NCBI RefSeq assembly: GCF_004116265.1
Contig: NZ_QOUX01000039.1
Coordinates: 124,001-188,000, forward strand
Direction: 5' to 3'
DNA length: 64,000 bases
Source: Anaerobacillus alkaliphilus
GTDB taxonomy: Bacteria > Bacillota > Bacilli > Bacillales > Anaerobacillaceae
Position numbers and translations under genes: made by a program. This document shows positions 53,798 to 63,331 of this stretch, piece by piece. Each line of letters opens with the position of its first letter. The first letter of the stretch is position 1. The notes below the pieces were generated by a model, which did not search any database, was not told where the DNA came from, and worked only from the letters and a program-made list of their open reading frames with translations.

Positions 53798-55510
53798 ATG
53801 GCTACTAACTTTTTATATGCTGCTTCCTTGAAAACAGCAAATGGAACGAAATGGGGATATATTAACGAAAAAGGTGAATTTGAAATTCAGCCTGAGTTTA
53901 ATTTTGCTCTTGATTTTCAGAAAAATGGATTAGCTACAGTTGAAAAAGATGGAAAATATGGTTGTATTGATAAGTATGGTATTATAAGAATCCCTTTCCT
54001 TTTTGAGTCAACAATTGAATTTTCTGAGGGAAGAGCTGCTGTAGTCTATGCTGGCGGTTTTCATGTCATCGATGAGCAAGGAACTATCCTTACCAAAAAG
54101 CCTTACAATTATATAGGAATGTTTTACGATGGTAGAGCGCTTGTTTCGGATCAAGATAAAGAAAGTAGTTTTCGTTATGGATACTTAAATACACATGGAG
54201 ATATAGCTATTCCAATTCAATTTGAAACGGCTAGTGATTTCACTAATGGCATTGCAATAGTTAAGCTTAGTGACCTTCAGTTTGCCCTGATTGATCGGCG
54301 TGGAAATATTGTAAATGTGTATCCGTATTTCTTTGTCGGGTACTATGGAGAAAATCTGTTGGCGTATCGTAAAGACCCTAGTGACTTGTATGGGTATATA
54401 GATCTGAGAGGAAATCTTGTCATTTCTCCAAGGTACAGAGTTGCTCAAGCATTTGAAGATAGTCGAGCCGTTGTTACTGAAACTGAAGACTTACAGAATA
54501 GATACGGATTAATAGACCGGACAGGGAACTATATTATAAAACCAAGGTATAATGACATCATGCCATTAGGTGAACACCGGTTTGCCGTAGGAAAAGCACT
54601 AGATGAGGATAAACCATATTTAGGCTCACGCTATGCTCTTGCTAACTGGAAGGGTGAATGCTTAACAGATTTTATCTATGACCATATTTCTAGATTTGAA
54701 CAAGGGATTGCTTCGGTAGGTGATGGAAAACAAGCATTTTTTATTGACCGAACAGGTAATCGAGCAAGGGGACTTCCAGTCGTACGAGGAGCAGATAATG
54801 TTACATTAGTGGGGAAGTTAGTTAGAGCTATGAAAGGAACACGAGTGGCTTATTTTGATCGTAGAGGTAATTTAGTATGGAAACAAAATACAATCATTCC
54901 ATTAACAAGCCGTTATCGTGTTATAGAGAAACAATATGAACCGAACAAAGATTATCTTGTTTACTATCCGCAGGTTGATGGAATAAAAAACGAAAAGGCC
55001 CAAGTAACAGTTAATAATCGGTTGAAAGAGCTTTCTAAATTAAAGAAAATAGAACCTACTGAACAATTGGATTACAGCTACGTAGGTGACTTTAACGTAA
55101 GCTTTTTTCAAAATAATTTACTTGTCATAGAATTGTTTGGTTATGAGTATTACTTTGGAGCAGCTCATGGAATGCCTACAAAAATATATGTTACTATCAA
55201 TCTAATTAGCGGGCGAATATATGCACTAGAGGATTTATTTAAGAAAGGTAGTAATTATCTTGCTAGAGTAAGTAGCATAATTGAGGAAATGATCAGTACT
55301 GATCCACAGTATGACTATGTGTTTCCAGGAGCATTTCAAGGGATAACCAACGATCAACCTTTTTATGTAGATCAAGACCACCTTTATATATTCTTTGCAC
55401 CTTATCAAATTGGTCCTTACGCCGCAGGTTTTCCAACGTTTAAAATACCATATACAAGTATTTTTGATATTTTGGACACTAAAGGTGAATTTTGGCTCTC
55501 ATTTCATTAG
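53798..55510 (+). CDS. WG-repeat protein with a DUF3298 (RsiV-like) domain
   Basis: 570 residues. About eight WG-type repeats (KWGYINEKGEFEIQPEF, KYGCIDKYGIIRIPF, YGYLNTHGDIAIPIQF and others, about 15-330), then a DUF3298-like domain (about 370-560, ending PYAAGFPTFKIPYTSI), as in RsiV. No signal peptide or transmembrane segment is visible, so the placement of a normally exported DUF3298 domain is uncertain. GGGAG site before ATG; a terminator follows. Function unknown. Confidence 0.8.
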   Translation: MATNFLYAASLKTANGTKWGYINEKGEFEIQPEFNFALDFQKNGLATVEKDGKYGCIDKYGIIRIPFLFESTIEFSEGRAAVVYAGGFHVIDEQGTILTKKPYNYIGMFYDGRALVSDQDKESSFRYGYLNTHGDIAIPIQFETASDFTNGIAIVKLSDLQFALIDRRGNIVNVYPYFFVGYYGENLLAYRKDPSDLYGYIDLRGNLVISPRYRVAQAFEDSRAVVTETEDLQNRYGLIDRTGNYIIKPRYNDIMPLGEHRFAVGKALDEDKPYLGSRYALANWKGECLTDFIYDHISRFEQGIASVGDGKQAFFIDRTGNRARGLPVVRGADNVTLVGKLVRAMKGTRVAYFDRRGNLVWKQNTIIPLTSRYRVIEKQYEPNKDYLVYYPQVDGIKNEKAQVTVNNRLKELSKLKKIEPTEQLDYSYVGDFNVSFFQNNLLVIELFGYEYYFGAAHGMPTKIYVTINLISGRIYALEDLFKKGSNYLARVSSIIEEMISTDPQYDYVFPGAFQGITNDQPFYVDQDHLYIFFAPYQIGPYAAGFPTFKIPYTSIFDILDTKGEFWLSFH

Positions 55511-55515
55511 CTGAT

Positions 55516-55550
55516 AAAAACTCATACCTCTATTATGGTATGAGTTTTTT
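55516..55550 (+). terminator. Terminator
   Basis: 13-bp stem AAAAACTCATACC (55516-55528) with GGTATGAGTTTTT, loop of 8, and T-run. Confidence 0.9.
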
Positions 55551-55610
55551 GTGCACATCTTTTGTATAGTGCAGATATAATAGTTGTAAAGAGAAAAATG
55601 AGGTGTTTCA

Positions 55611-56150
55611 ATGAAGGTTGTTGCTTTAGTAGGAAGTACGAGGAGAAATTCGACAACGCGAAAAGCAACGGAAATTGTTGTGAAAGAGATTGAAAGACAT
55701 GGGGGTTGCGTGGAGATTATTCACTTTAAAGACGTGAAGCTCCCTATGTATGATGGAGACCTTAAGAAGGAAAATTACCCGAAAGAGATTATGAGCTTTA
55801 TTAATAAAGTGGCAAGTGCCGATGGAGTTATTCTAGCTTCTCCTGAATATCACGGAAGTTTATCCGGAGTATTAAAAAATGCCCTAGACTACCTTGGTGC
55901 AAGGGAGATGAGTGGAAAAATCGCTGGCATTCTTACAACAGCAGGAAGTAAGTTAGGTGCTGCTAATACAGTGAATACCCTGCACCAGATTTGTCGCAAT
56001 CTTCATGCTTGGGCGCTACCGCAAAGCCCTAGTGTCCCTGCAGCTTATGAAGCGTTCGATGAAAACGGCTCACTTAAAGATAAAAAATTGCAGGAAAGAT
56101 TAGAGAGCTTAGGGAGAACTTTAGTTAGAGAAATCAAGTCGCGTAAATAA
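55611..56150 (+). CDS. NADPH-dependent FMN reductase
   Basis: 179 residues of the flavodoxin-like fold: FMN phosphate loop GSTRRNSTTRK, then the SPEYHGSLSGVLKNALDYL block typical of NADPH-dependent FMN reductases (chromate or quinone/azo reductase-like). Uses NADPH to reduce FMN or a quinone-type substrate. GAGGTG site, single gene. Convergent with the BsuPI lipoprotein. Confidence 0.9.
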   Translation: MKVVALVGSTRRNSTTRKATEIVVKEIERHGGCVEIIHFKDVKLPMYDGDLKKENYPKEIMSFINKVASADGVILASPEYHGSLSGVLKNALDYLGAREMSGKIAGILTTAGSKLGAANTVNTLHQICRNLHAWALPQSPSVPAAYEAFDENGSLKDKKLQERLESLGRTLVREIKSRK

Positions 56151-56155
56151 ATATT

Positions 56156-56179
56156 ATTGGAGTGCAATTGCACTCCAAT
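56156..56179. terminator. Bidirectional palindrome terminator
   Basis: Perfect 24-base palindrome ATTGGAGTGCAA / TTGCACTCCAAT with T-rich flank on the plus strand. Confidence 0.75.
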
Positions 56180-56201
56180 TTATACTTTATTAAGTAAATG
56201 A

Positions 56202-56663
56202 CTATTCAACAACAATTTCCATCTCAGATGTTGCGTATAAATTGTTTGCTGAAAGCCATACCTCAAGGTTGTAAGATCCAGGCTCAAGGGTTTCTAGTAT
56301 TTCTAAAATATAGATCTCCATTTCAATGGCGGCATTTGTCTCAATAGTTTTCTCTGTAATAACTTGATTAAAACTATGGGCATAACTATATTGATAAACA
56401 GTTTCTCCGGCTTGATTTTTAATAGCATAATCAAAGAGCTTAGTTGTAGGAAAAGTTAGCTTCATAGGGTTTGGACCTACATTTCTGATAGAAAATACAT
56501 AAATCCCGCTACTTTTCTGATCAAGCCCAACGATATAGCCTTCCTCTTCTGCAAAATCAATGCGCTCAGCAGGTTCATCACTCTTTAGTTGAGGAGTAGA
56601 CCCACAACCTACGAGGAGTAAGGATACCAATGTAATAAGGGAACAAATTTTTACTAGTTTCAT
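56202..56663 (-). CDS. Lipoprotein with BsuPI-like proteinase inhibitor domain
   Basis: 153 residues: lipobox LLVGCGST, then a beta-rich domain with FSIRNVGPNPMKLTFPTTK and LFDYAIKNQAGETVYQYS, matching BsuPI (intracellular proteinase inhibitor) homologues. The lipid anchor places it outside the membrane, so an inhibitor of cell-surface proteases is possible; the two subtilases at 20.9 and 25.2 kb are candidate targets, by inference only. GAGAGGAAG site. Confidence 0.8.
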   Translation of the reverse strand: MKLVKICSLITLVSLLLVGCGSTPQLKSDEPAERIDFAEEEGYIVGLDQKSSGIYVFSIRNVGPNPMKLTFPTTKLFDYAIKNQAGETVYQYSYAHSFNQVITEKTIETNAAIEMEIYILEILETLEPGSYNLEVWLSANNLYATSEMEIVVE

Positions 56664-56722
56664 AGATGACTTCCTCTCGAATTGTTTACGATATAGTAGT
56701 CGGTGAATGAAACAAAAGGTTA

Positions 56723-56756
56723 CAAAAAAGCTGAACGTATATGTTCAGCTCTTTTT
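56723..56756 (-). terminator. katA terminator
   Basis: AGCTGAAC (56729-56736) pairs with GTTCAGCT (56743-56750), T-run on the minus strand. Confidence 0.85.
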
Positions 56757-56758
56757 CC

Positions 56759-58321
56759 TTAATATGGATCAGAAGGATGTCCCATTTTTTCTGCTTCTTG
56801 GACTGCTTCCTCCATCTTATTGTCTTTCATACCTTTTTCTAGTCCTTCTCTTACTCGTTTTCCGTAATCCTCATCGCACTGTGTAAAAATTTCAACCATA
56901 CGATCTTGGATTTCCTTACGGCAGTTGGAGAGAGCACCGACTAAATTTGATATTAACTCATTGCGTTCCCAGTCGTTAAATCTTCTGTAAGTTTCGCCAG
57001 CTTGTCCAAAGTTATTTTCACGAGAGATTGTTTCTCTTACGAGGTTCCCTGCAATGTATGGTTCATGTTCTTTGCCAGGGTTCTTTGCTTCTTTTAATCC
57101 GCCGATTAGGGAAGGTTCATAGTTTACGTGAGGGTTTTGGTCTTTCCCAAACTCGGTTCGGTAATCCATTTGGCCGCCTTCTTGGTTAGAAGCCACATGC
57201 TTCTTCGGCTTATTAATTGGTAATTGTAGATAGTTGGAGCCGACACGATAACGTTGCGTGTCTGAGTATGAAAATGTTCTTCCTTGAAGTAGCTTATCAT
57301 CAGAAAAATCTAATCCATCAACTAATACACCTGTACCGAAGGCAACTTGTTCTACTTCAGCAAAGTAATTTTCAGGGTTTTTGTTCAACACCATTTTCCC
57401 TACTGGTAGCCAAGGGTAATCCTCTTTATACCAAAGCTTCGTTGGATCAAGTGGATCAAAGTCTAATTCAGGATGTTCACCATCCTCCATAATTTGAACG
57501 TAAAGTTCCCATTCAGGATAATCACCTTTTTCAATTGCCTCGTATAAATCTTGTGTAGCATGATTAAAATTCTTTGCTTGGATTGCATCAGCATCTTTTT
57601 GTGCTAGATTTTTAATTCCTTGCTTTGGCTCCCAATGATATTTTACAAGAACACCTTTTCCTTCTTCATTTACCCATTTATAGGCGTGTACTCCTGAGCC
57701 TTGCATTTCTCGATAATTGGCAGGAATGCCCCATGGAGAAAATAAGAAGGTAATCATGTGCGCTGATTCTGGTTGATGACAAAGAAAATCAAACATACGC
57801 TCGGGATCCTGTATATTTGTGACAGGATCTGGCTTAAATGCGTGTACCATGTCAGGAAATTTTAATGGGTCACGAATAAAGAAAATCTTTAAGTTGTTAC
57901 CTACTAAATCCCAGTTTCCGTCTTCTGTATAAAATTTAACCGCAAAGCCTCTAGGGTCACGTAGCGTTTCAGGAGAATTGCCACCGTGAACAACCGTTGA
58001 AAAACGAACAAAGACTGGTGTTTGCTTACCTCTTTCTTGAAACAATTTTGCACGAGTATATTTTGAAATTGGCTCATCACCAACAGTACCATAAGCTTCA
58101 AAATAACCATGTGCACCAGCTCCACGGGCATGTACTACACGCTCCGGAATTCGTTCGCGGTCAAAGTGACTTATTTTTTCAAGGAAGTCATAATTTTCTA
58201 AAGTAGTAGGGCCGCGGCTACCTACTGTTCTAACGTTCTGATTATTGGTAACAGGATGACCTTGTCGATTTGTTAACGTCTTGCCGTCAGAATTGTTTTG
58301 TTCATTGTGTTCATTTGACAT
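56759..58321 (-). CDS. katA: Catalase KatA
   Basis: 520 residues of a monofunctional small-subunit heme catalase. The catalytic His lies in [12 protein letters not shown], Asn in NLKIFFIRD, and the heme Tyr in [10 protein letters not shown]. Disproportionates hydrogen peroxide. Strong AAGGAGG site. A perfect palindrome (58343-58355) just upstream may be a PerR box. Typical length; no anomalies. Confidence 0.96.
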   Translation of the reverse strand: MSNEHNEQNNSDGKTLTNRQGHPVTNNQNVRTVGSRGPTTLENYDFLEKISHFDRERIPERVVHARGAGAHGYFEAYGTVGDEPISKYTRAKLFQERGKQTPVFVRFSTVVHGGNSPETLRDPRGFAVKFYTEDGNWDLVGNNLKIFFIRDPLKFPDMVHAFKPDPVTNIQDPERMFDFLCHQPESAHMITFLFSPWGIPANYREMQGSGVHAYKWVNEEGKGVLVKYHWEPKQGIKNLAQKDADAIQAKNFNHATQDLYEAIEKGDYPEWELYVQIMEDGEHPELDFDPLDPTKLWYKEDYPWLPVGKMVLNKNPENYFAEVEQVAFGTGVLVDGLDFSDDKLLQGRTFSYSDTQRYRVGSNYLQLPINKPKKHVASNQEGGQMDYRTEFGKDQNPHVNYEPSLIGGLKEAKNPGKEHEPYIAGNLVRETISRENNFGQAGETYRRFNDWERNELISNLVGALSNCRKEIQDRMVEIFTQCDEDYGKRVREGLEKGMKDNKMEEAVQEAEKMGHPSDPY

Positions 58322-58342
58322 GGAAAAACCTACCTCCTTTTC

Positions 58343-58355
58343 ATTACAATGTAAT
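58343..58355 (-). promoter_or_regulatory. Candidate PerR box before katA
   Basis: ATTACA-A-TGTAAT, a perfect 6-1-6 palindrome resembling Fur/PerR operators, immediately upstream of the katA ribosome site. Its position in the leader, instead of at the -35/-10, is unusual. Confidence 0.5.
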
Positions 58356-58390
58356 TATTTCCAGTGGAGGTGTAATTATGTAGATTTTTT

Positions 58391-58598
58391 TAAATAGGCT
58401 CTTTTCGTAAACATTGTGGCTTTTTTATCCTAAAATAATCAGATAAATAACCTAGATGATGATATCAGCAAATAAATGATGTAAGAAAAGAGCAGTACTT
58501 ACTAAATTATTCGAAAATTCTTAGTGATTTGTGTAAAAATCCGGCATTTGGGATTTTTACGAAAGAAACAAACTTTGTGATAACAGCCTTTAAATAAA
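58391..58598. mobile_element. MITE-like element, copy 2
   Basis: About 200 bp, the same orientation and roughly 90% identical by eye to the copy at 686-897, including the AGGCTCTTTTCGTAAAC left end, the GTAAAAATCC / GGATTTTTAC hairpin, and the CAGCCTTTA right end. Inverted tips are less perfect here. It sits upstream of katA, in the katA to endonuclease interval 58322-58663. Confidence 0.75.
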
Positions 58599-58625
58599 AA
58601 GAGTTTTCTATGGATAATAAAACTT

Positions 58626-58652
58626 GGACACGTTGCTTATTTGAACGTGCCC
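58626..58652 (-). terminator. Possible terminator of the endonuclease-like gene
   Basis: GGACACGTT (58626-58634) pairs with AACGTGCCC (58644-58652) with one mismatch; the minus-strand tail is T-rich but interrupted. Confidence 0.4.
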
Positions 58653-58663
58653 ATGAAGAAGAA

Positions 58664-59386
58664 CTACTGCTTATATAATTCAGCTAAAACAGGTAGGTGG
58701 TCAGAAGCGTCTGTTTCAATTACCTTTGTCCGAGTGACATTGAAGTGACTTGAAACAAAAATATAATCAATTCTTGATCTTGGTCGTTTTGAAGAGAAGG
58801 TAGGGAGTGGTCGATTGATGCTACAGTCATAAAATTTCTTTGAAAGTTTTTGATAGCTTTGAGAGGAAGACTGTCTATTAAAATCGCCCATTAAAATAAT
58901 GGGGTTCGTTGTTCCAAAGTTTAAACAAAAATTCACTTGCTTTTGATTTAGAATTGGATGAATACTAAAGTGGCTAGTGAGGACGGTAACTAGGTCGCTT
59001 TCAACTTGGATGGTTGCCTCTAGGATGGCCCTAGGTTCTGCAAGCAGAGGTTTTAGTTGGAATTGATGATTTTTGTGTGAAAGGATAGGGAGACGTGAAA
59101 TAATTGCGTTACCATAACTTCTACCTTTGAAGGATAGAGAGGGGCCGAATTCGTAATTCATCTGGAGTTCATTCGCTAGCCAATAGGCTTGGTCTACATA
59201 GTGACTCCTTCTTGAAAACATCTGATCGACTTCGTTTAACGCAATAATATCAACATCTTCCTGCTTAATAAGATCAGCAACTTTTTGTAAATTAACTTTC
59301 GCATCCAAACCCCGTCCGTGACGCATATTAAATGTCATAACTTTTAAATTGAAGATAAACACCCCTAAAAAATGATCTACTATCAT
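58664..59386 (-). CDS. Endonuclease/exonuclease/phosphatase family protein
   Basis: 240 residues. Family motifs of the EEP fold: TFNMRHGRG, ALNEVDQ, ILMGDFNRQ (catalytic Asp and Asn), and DHLPVLAEL near the end with the catalytic His. Could act on DNA or on phosphoester metabolites. The start is uncertain: ATG at 59386 has no clear site, while AGGGGTG lies further in, and the conserved domain begins at MTFNMRHG. Cytosolic if it starts there. Confidence 0.85.
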   Translation of the reverse strand: MIVDHFLGVFIFNLKVMTFNMRHGRGLDAKVNLQKVADLIKQEDVDIIALNEVDQMFSRRSHYVDQAYWLANELQMNYEFGPSLSFKGRSYGNAIISRLPILSHKNHQFQLKPLLAEPRAILEATIQVESDLVTVLTSHFSIHPILNQKQVNFCLNFGTTNPIILMGDFNRQSSSQSYQKLSKKFYDCSINRPLPTFSSKRPRSRIDYIFVSSHFNVTRTKVIETDASDHLPVLAELYKQ

Positions 59387-59416
59387 TCTTTGAACATCTA
59401 GGTATTTTCATACAAT

Positions 59417-60157
59417 TTAACGAATGTAGGAGATAATTAGTTGTTTCTTGTTGCCAAATAAAGTTCCTATGAAAATCACTGTTGCTAAAATAAAAGCCAC
59501 AAAGGAGACAATCGGTGCTTTATCGATTGTATTTACACCAATACCTATAAAGGCCCAAACAAATACTAGTGGAAAAAAGAAATCTTTTTCATAGATGCGT
59601 ACAAATAGTGCCAATGCCGAAGCAATTATTAGCATTGTAATTGTCCAAAAGACATCAGATAAACCGAAACCATCCCAGTTATAGTTAACAAGTGCATAAC
59701 TGATATTTGCAATAGTTGCAACACTAATCCATCCTACATAAATCGAAAAAGGTAGCCAATCCATAACACTCTCACTATGTTGCTTGGTAACCTTATATAA
59801 AAATATTAGTGACAAAAGAAGGGATACCATTACAACTACTGATAACAAAAAGTATTCATAATGCCATAGAAATAGCCAAAAGCTATTTAAAAAGCAGGAT
59901 AACACAAACAGTGAAGTAGTCTTTTTATAAAGTGGTAAATCTCGCCGTTGTTTAATAAGGCTTCGTAGTACCCATACAATTAATAACAAATAGATAAGTC
60001 CCCAAATGCTAAATACATAGCCAGCTGGAGTGAACAATACGGTTATACGATTAGCAATTTCAGAGGTTGTTTGATTATTAAATGGTAAGGCGTTTGATAA
60101 ATAATTAATTATGATGACAAAGGTGAAAGCAAAAAAAATAATCGTAAATCGCAACAT
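59417..60157 (-). CDS. TspO/MBR-related tryptophan-rich membrane protein
   Basis: 246 residues with about eight hydrophobic segments. Motifs FTPAGYVFSIWGLIYL and NYNWDGFGL are those of the longer TspO-like proteins. Ligand unknown; true TspO binds porphyrins and cholesterol. ATG at 60157 is eight bases after GGGGGGA; the TTG just before it is too close. Confidence 0.75.
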   Translation of the reverse strand: MLRFTIIFFAFTFVIIINYLSNALPFNNQTTSEIANRITVLFTPAGYVFSIWGLIYLLLIVWVLRSLIKQRRDLPLYKKTTSLFVLSCFLNSFWLFLWHYEYFLLSVVVMVSLLLSLIFLYKVTKQHSESVMDWLPFSIYVGWISVATIANISYALVNYNWDGFGLSDVFWTITMLIIASALALFVRIYEKDFFFPLVFVWAFIGIGVNTIDKAPIVSFVAFILATVIFIGTLFGNKKQLIISYIR

Positions 60158-60264
60158 CAAGAAATCCCCCCTTATAATCTAAGTAATAGAGCATATTCAA
60201 GAAAATCGGACAAGATAACTATATTATCATGATTTATTATATAATAAATTCAGAAGGTGAAAAA

Positions 60265-61353
60265 ATGACATACATTAAAGAGACCCTGAAGAGAAAAGCA
60301 GCAGAGTTCATCACTGTTTGCTATCAAGAGTTATTAAAAAATGAACTAGAAACTACAAAGCGAATACAGTCTGTTCAAGAAGAAATAGAACAGACGGGTT
60401 ATTATGAACATACATTTGAAGAGTTAGAACATGGTGCAAAGATGGCTTGGAGAAATAGTAATCGTTGCATTGGTCGGCTTTTTTGGGAATCGTTAAAGGT
60501 TTATGATGAAAGAAAGCTTGAGAAACCAGAGGAGATTGCGAAAGCCTTATTCCGTCATATAGAAGTGAGTACAAACAACGGAAAAATAGTACCACTTATT
60601 ACAGTCTTTAAAGCGAAAAAAACTGAGGAGGACTTTCTAAAAATCCTCAATTATTCTTTGCTGCGGTATGCAGGCTATGAAACAGAATATGGTCTATTAG
60701 GTGACCCGGCTTCCATTTCTTTTACGAAGCTTTGCACGGAGTTGGGATGGCAGGGAGAAGGTACCCATTTTGACATTTTACCGATTGTATTTCAGGAAAA
60801 TAATAATAAACCGATCTGGTTTGAAATCCCCAAAGGTATTGTATTAGAAGTACCTATTACTCACCCTACAATTGAAGCTTTTGCTGACTTAGATCTTAAG
60901 TGGTACAGTACACCAATTATCTCAGAAATGATGTTAGAGATAGGTGGGATTCATTATACCGCTGCACCATTTAATGGTTGGTATATGGGAACTGAAATTG
61001 GTGCAAGAAACTTTGCTGATGAAGGACGTTATAATATGTTACCAAAAGTAGCATCTATTATAGGATTAGATACGCGTAGAGCGAGTAGCCTCTGGAAAGA
61101 TAAAGCACTTGTTGAACTAAATGTAGCTGTTCTTCATTCATTTAAAGAAGCAGGAGTTAGTATTGTTGATCATCATACTGCAGCTGCTCAATTTAAAAAA
61201 TTTGAGGAGAAAGAAGCCCAGGTCGGCAGAGAATTAACTGGTGACTGGACTTGGTTAATACCACCTGTATCTCCGGCAACGACTCATATTTTTCATAAAG
61301 AATATAACAACGAAATTGTTAGTCCTAATTTTTTCCCTAATAAAAATACATAG
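60265..61353 (+). CDS. nos: Bacterial nitric oxide synthase oxygenase
   Basis: 362 residues, the oxygenase domain only. Heme thiolate Cys68 is in [11 protein letters not shown], with substrate and pterin contacts in [15 protein letters not shown] and the C-terminal [17 protein letters not shown]. Converts L-arginine to citrulline and NO using electrons from general reductases. Bacterial NO protects against oxidative stress and antibiotics, consistent with the catalase nearby. ATG at 60265 follows GAAGGTGA; the frame runs back twelve codons without a site. The DUF2325 gene follows 12 bp downstream. Confidence 0.96.
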   Translation: MTYIKETLKRKAAEFITVCYQELLKNELETTKRIQSVQEEIEQTGYYEHTFEELEHGAKMAWRNSNRCIGRLFWESLKVYDERKLEKPEEIAKALFRHIEVSTNNGKIVPLITVFKAKKTEEDFLKILNYSLLRYAGYETEYGLLGDPASISFTKLCTELGWQGEGTHFDILPIVFQENNNKPIWFEIPKGIVLEVPITHPTIEAFADLDLKWYSTPIISEMMLEIGGIHYTAAPFNGWYMGTEIGARNFADEGRYNMLPKVASIIGLDTRRASSLWKDKALVELNVAVLHSFKEAGVSIVDHHTAAAQFKKFEEKEAQVGRELTGDWTWLIPPVSPATTHIFHKEYNNEIVSPNFFPNKNT

Positions 61354-61365
61354 GGGTGCCTATTA

Positions 61366-62829
61366 ATGGTTGATATCGAACTACTTGCTTCCCGAGCCTG
61401 TGTTCATTGTAAGAGCACAATAGAAGCTAGATTAAGAAAAGTCATCACAATTTCTAAGGATACAACACCGTGGATTATGTTTTATGCAAACCTATATGAA
61501 TTACCATCTTTAACCTGTTGTGAGGTATCTTCTCTACCAACTCATATTGCTGTAAAGACTGATGGAGCTATCGATAATAGTCTTTTTTCAGGTAAAACAA
61601 AATTTAAGGTTGGTAGTGAAGAGGTGCCGGTAATTATTGATGACGTAAACAATTATGCCGTAGCCAGAACTTTTGCAAAACAAATGGAGATTGAACAACA
61701 ACTTGCGAAGCAAAAAAAGTTATGGGAGAAACAAAAGGACGACTTCTTTCACAAAACCTATACATATTTTAAGGTCCATTTTGAGCAGATCATTGATGAA
61801 ATGGACCATTTAGAGGTGCTAGATATTTTACGGACGTTTGAGGATGACTATGTACTTTTGCCACCACAGTCGCCTAGACGCTTTGTTTATAAAGGAAAAA
61901 ATGAACGGAAACTAATTACAAAGTGGATCAAAAAAGAGATTAAATCTTTGGCGCAAGCAGAGTCGGAAGAGGTCCAAAAATATTTGTATTTCCTAATCGT
62001 TGATTATTTTATACAGCTAAAGCTCATACCGCAAATTCACTATTTGAAATGGGATCCACAAAGGTTTGAAAAAATGATTGGTGAAAGCTTGTTGACTTAT
62101 TTATTGGTATCCTTTCCGTTGACAAGTTATTTCTCTTTTTTGAAAGACGAAGCAATCCTACAACTTACAAACAAAGGGCAGTTTCAAAGAGAACTTCGAC
62201 AATTACTTGAAAGAACACAAAAAGAGCTCAATTTTGTTACAAATAATAATCAAAAGCTCCAACAAACCATTGAAGATCAACAAAAGAAGATTGCTGATTT
62301 AGAAGGGAAAAATGAAAAGCTACGGCTTCAAAATAGTCGCCTAGAAAACCAACTCAATGAAACAGGTGACATTCTATTAATTGGTAGACAGGCACAAAAG
62401 ATTAGAGAGTTAAAGGGTTTAGTAAATGAACTACAAGAAGAAATTAAAGAGTTGCGATTACAGAAAAGAAATGTAGAGGATGAGGAAGTACTAGAGGAAG
62501 AAGAAGTTGTAAGTGAACAGAAAGAACAGTGCTACGATTACTCATTACTTTCAGGGAAAACGATTGGTATCTTTGGAAACATTCAAGGGTATCAAACTGA
62601 GGAAGACCAATTTCCGTGTAGAATATTATCTTGTGAATCTTTAAAAAATCCGGATGCTGTTAGTGTTTTGCGAGAAAGTGATATTCTAGTAGTTTTAACT
62701 CAGCATATTTCCCATAGTTGTATGTGGTCGATTAAAGAGTTTGCTAATCAGAATCACTTGCCAGTAGTTTATTCTAGACATACAAACGTACAAATTATTC
62801 TTGATCAAGTAGCGGTGACTGCGGAATAA
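61366..62829 (+). CDS. Coiled-coil protein with C-terminal DUF2325 domain
   Basis: 487 residues. N-terminal cysteines (ACVHC at 12-15, and CC at 51-52), a helical centre, a long coiled coil (about 275-385; QQTIEDQQKKIADLEGKNEK), an acidic hinge, and DUF2325 (about 398-480; GIFGNIQGYQ, LTQHISHSCMWSIKEF). DUF2325 occurs in bacterial proteins of unknown function, sometimes with zinc-like Cys and His residues. It begins 12 bp after nos, with a GGGGTG site, so the pair is one operon. The association with NOS is not one I know. Confidence 0.8.
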   Translation: MVDIELLASRACVHCKSTIEARLRKVITISKDTTPWIMFYANLYELPSLTCCEVSSLPTHIAVKTDGAIDNSLFSGKTKFKVGSEEVPVIIDDVNNYAVARTFAKQMEIEQQLAKQKKLWEKQKDDFFHKTYTYFKVHFEQIIDEMDHLEVLDILRTFEDDYVLLPPQSPRRFVYKGKNERKLITKWIKKEIKSLAQAESEEVQKYLYFLIVDYFIQLKLIPQIHYLKWDPQRFEKMIGESLLTYLLVSFPLTSYFSFLKDEAILQLTNKGQFQRELRQLLERTQKELNFVTNNNQKLQQTIEDQQKKIADLEGKNEKLRLQNSRLENQLNETGDILLIGRQAQKIRELKGLVNELQEEIKELRLQKRNVEDEEVLEEEEVVSEQKEQCYDYSLLSGKTIGIFGNIQGYQTEEDQFPCRILSCESLKNPDAVSVLRESDILVVLTQHISHSCMWSIKEFANQNHLPVVYSRHTNVQIILDQVAVTAE

Positions 62830-62850
62830 TCTGTCTGGTTAAAATTTAGA

Positions 62851-62882
62851 AAAGCCCAGCTTGGAACTACAAGCTGGGCTTT
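62851..62882. terminator. Bidirectional terminator
   Basis: 12-bp perfect stem AAAGCCCAGCTT (62851-62862) with AAGCTGGGCTTT (62871-62882), between convergent DUF2325 and ectC genes. Confidence 0.9.
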
Positions 62883-62890
62883 TGTCACCC

Positions 62891-63286
62891 TTATTTATTC
62901 GCTTCTTCAACTAAAGGATAAACGCCATTTTCATCATGGATTTCTTGACCAGTAATTGGCGGGTTGAACACACATACCATGCGCATGTTTGTTTTGGCAC
63001 GAAGTAAATGTTCATCATTTTCATCTAGTGCATAGATTGAGTTTGCTGTAATTGGATGAACTTTGTTGTCTTTTAGAGTAACAACTTCACCTTCGCCTTC
63101 AATACAGTAAACTGCCTCAAGGTGGTTTTGGTACCAAATATGGGTTTCAGTTCCTGCTTTAATTATTGTATCATGTACTGAGTAGCCCATTCCGTCTTTT
63201 GCTAATAATAGTCTGCGACTAGTCCAGTTTTCACCTTTTACTTCTTGATTTGTTCCGATAATATCTTCTAATTTTACTACTTTCAT
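62891..63286 (-). CDS. ectC: L-ectoine synthase EctC
   Basis: 131 residues, cupin-fold. Family block [20 protein letters not shown], metal-site residues in [20 protein letters not shown], and [19 protein letters not shown] at the C terminus. Cyclises N-gamma-acetyl-diaminobutyrate to ectoine. Last gene of the minus-strand ect operon; AGGAGG site, 45 bp after ectB. Ectoine synthesis points to a halotolerant host. Confidence 0.96.
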   Translation of the reverse strand: MKVVKLEDIIGTNQEVKGENWTSRRLLLAKDGMGYSVHDTIIKAGTETHIWYQNHLEAVYCIEGEGEVVTLKDNKVHPITANSIYALDENDEHLLRAKTNMRMVCVFNPPITGQEIHDENGVYPLVEEANK

Positions 63287-63331
63287 TGAGTGTACCTCCT
63301 AATAGTTAGTTTTGTCATTTAGGCTTTTCCA

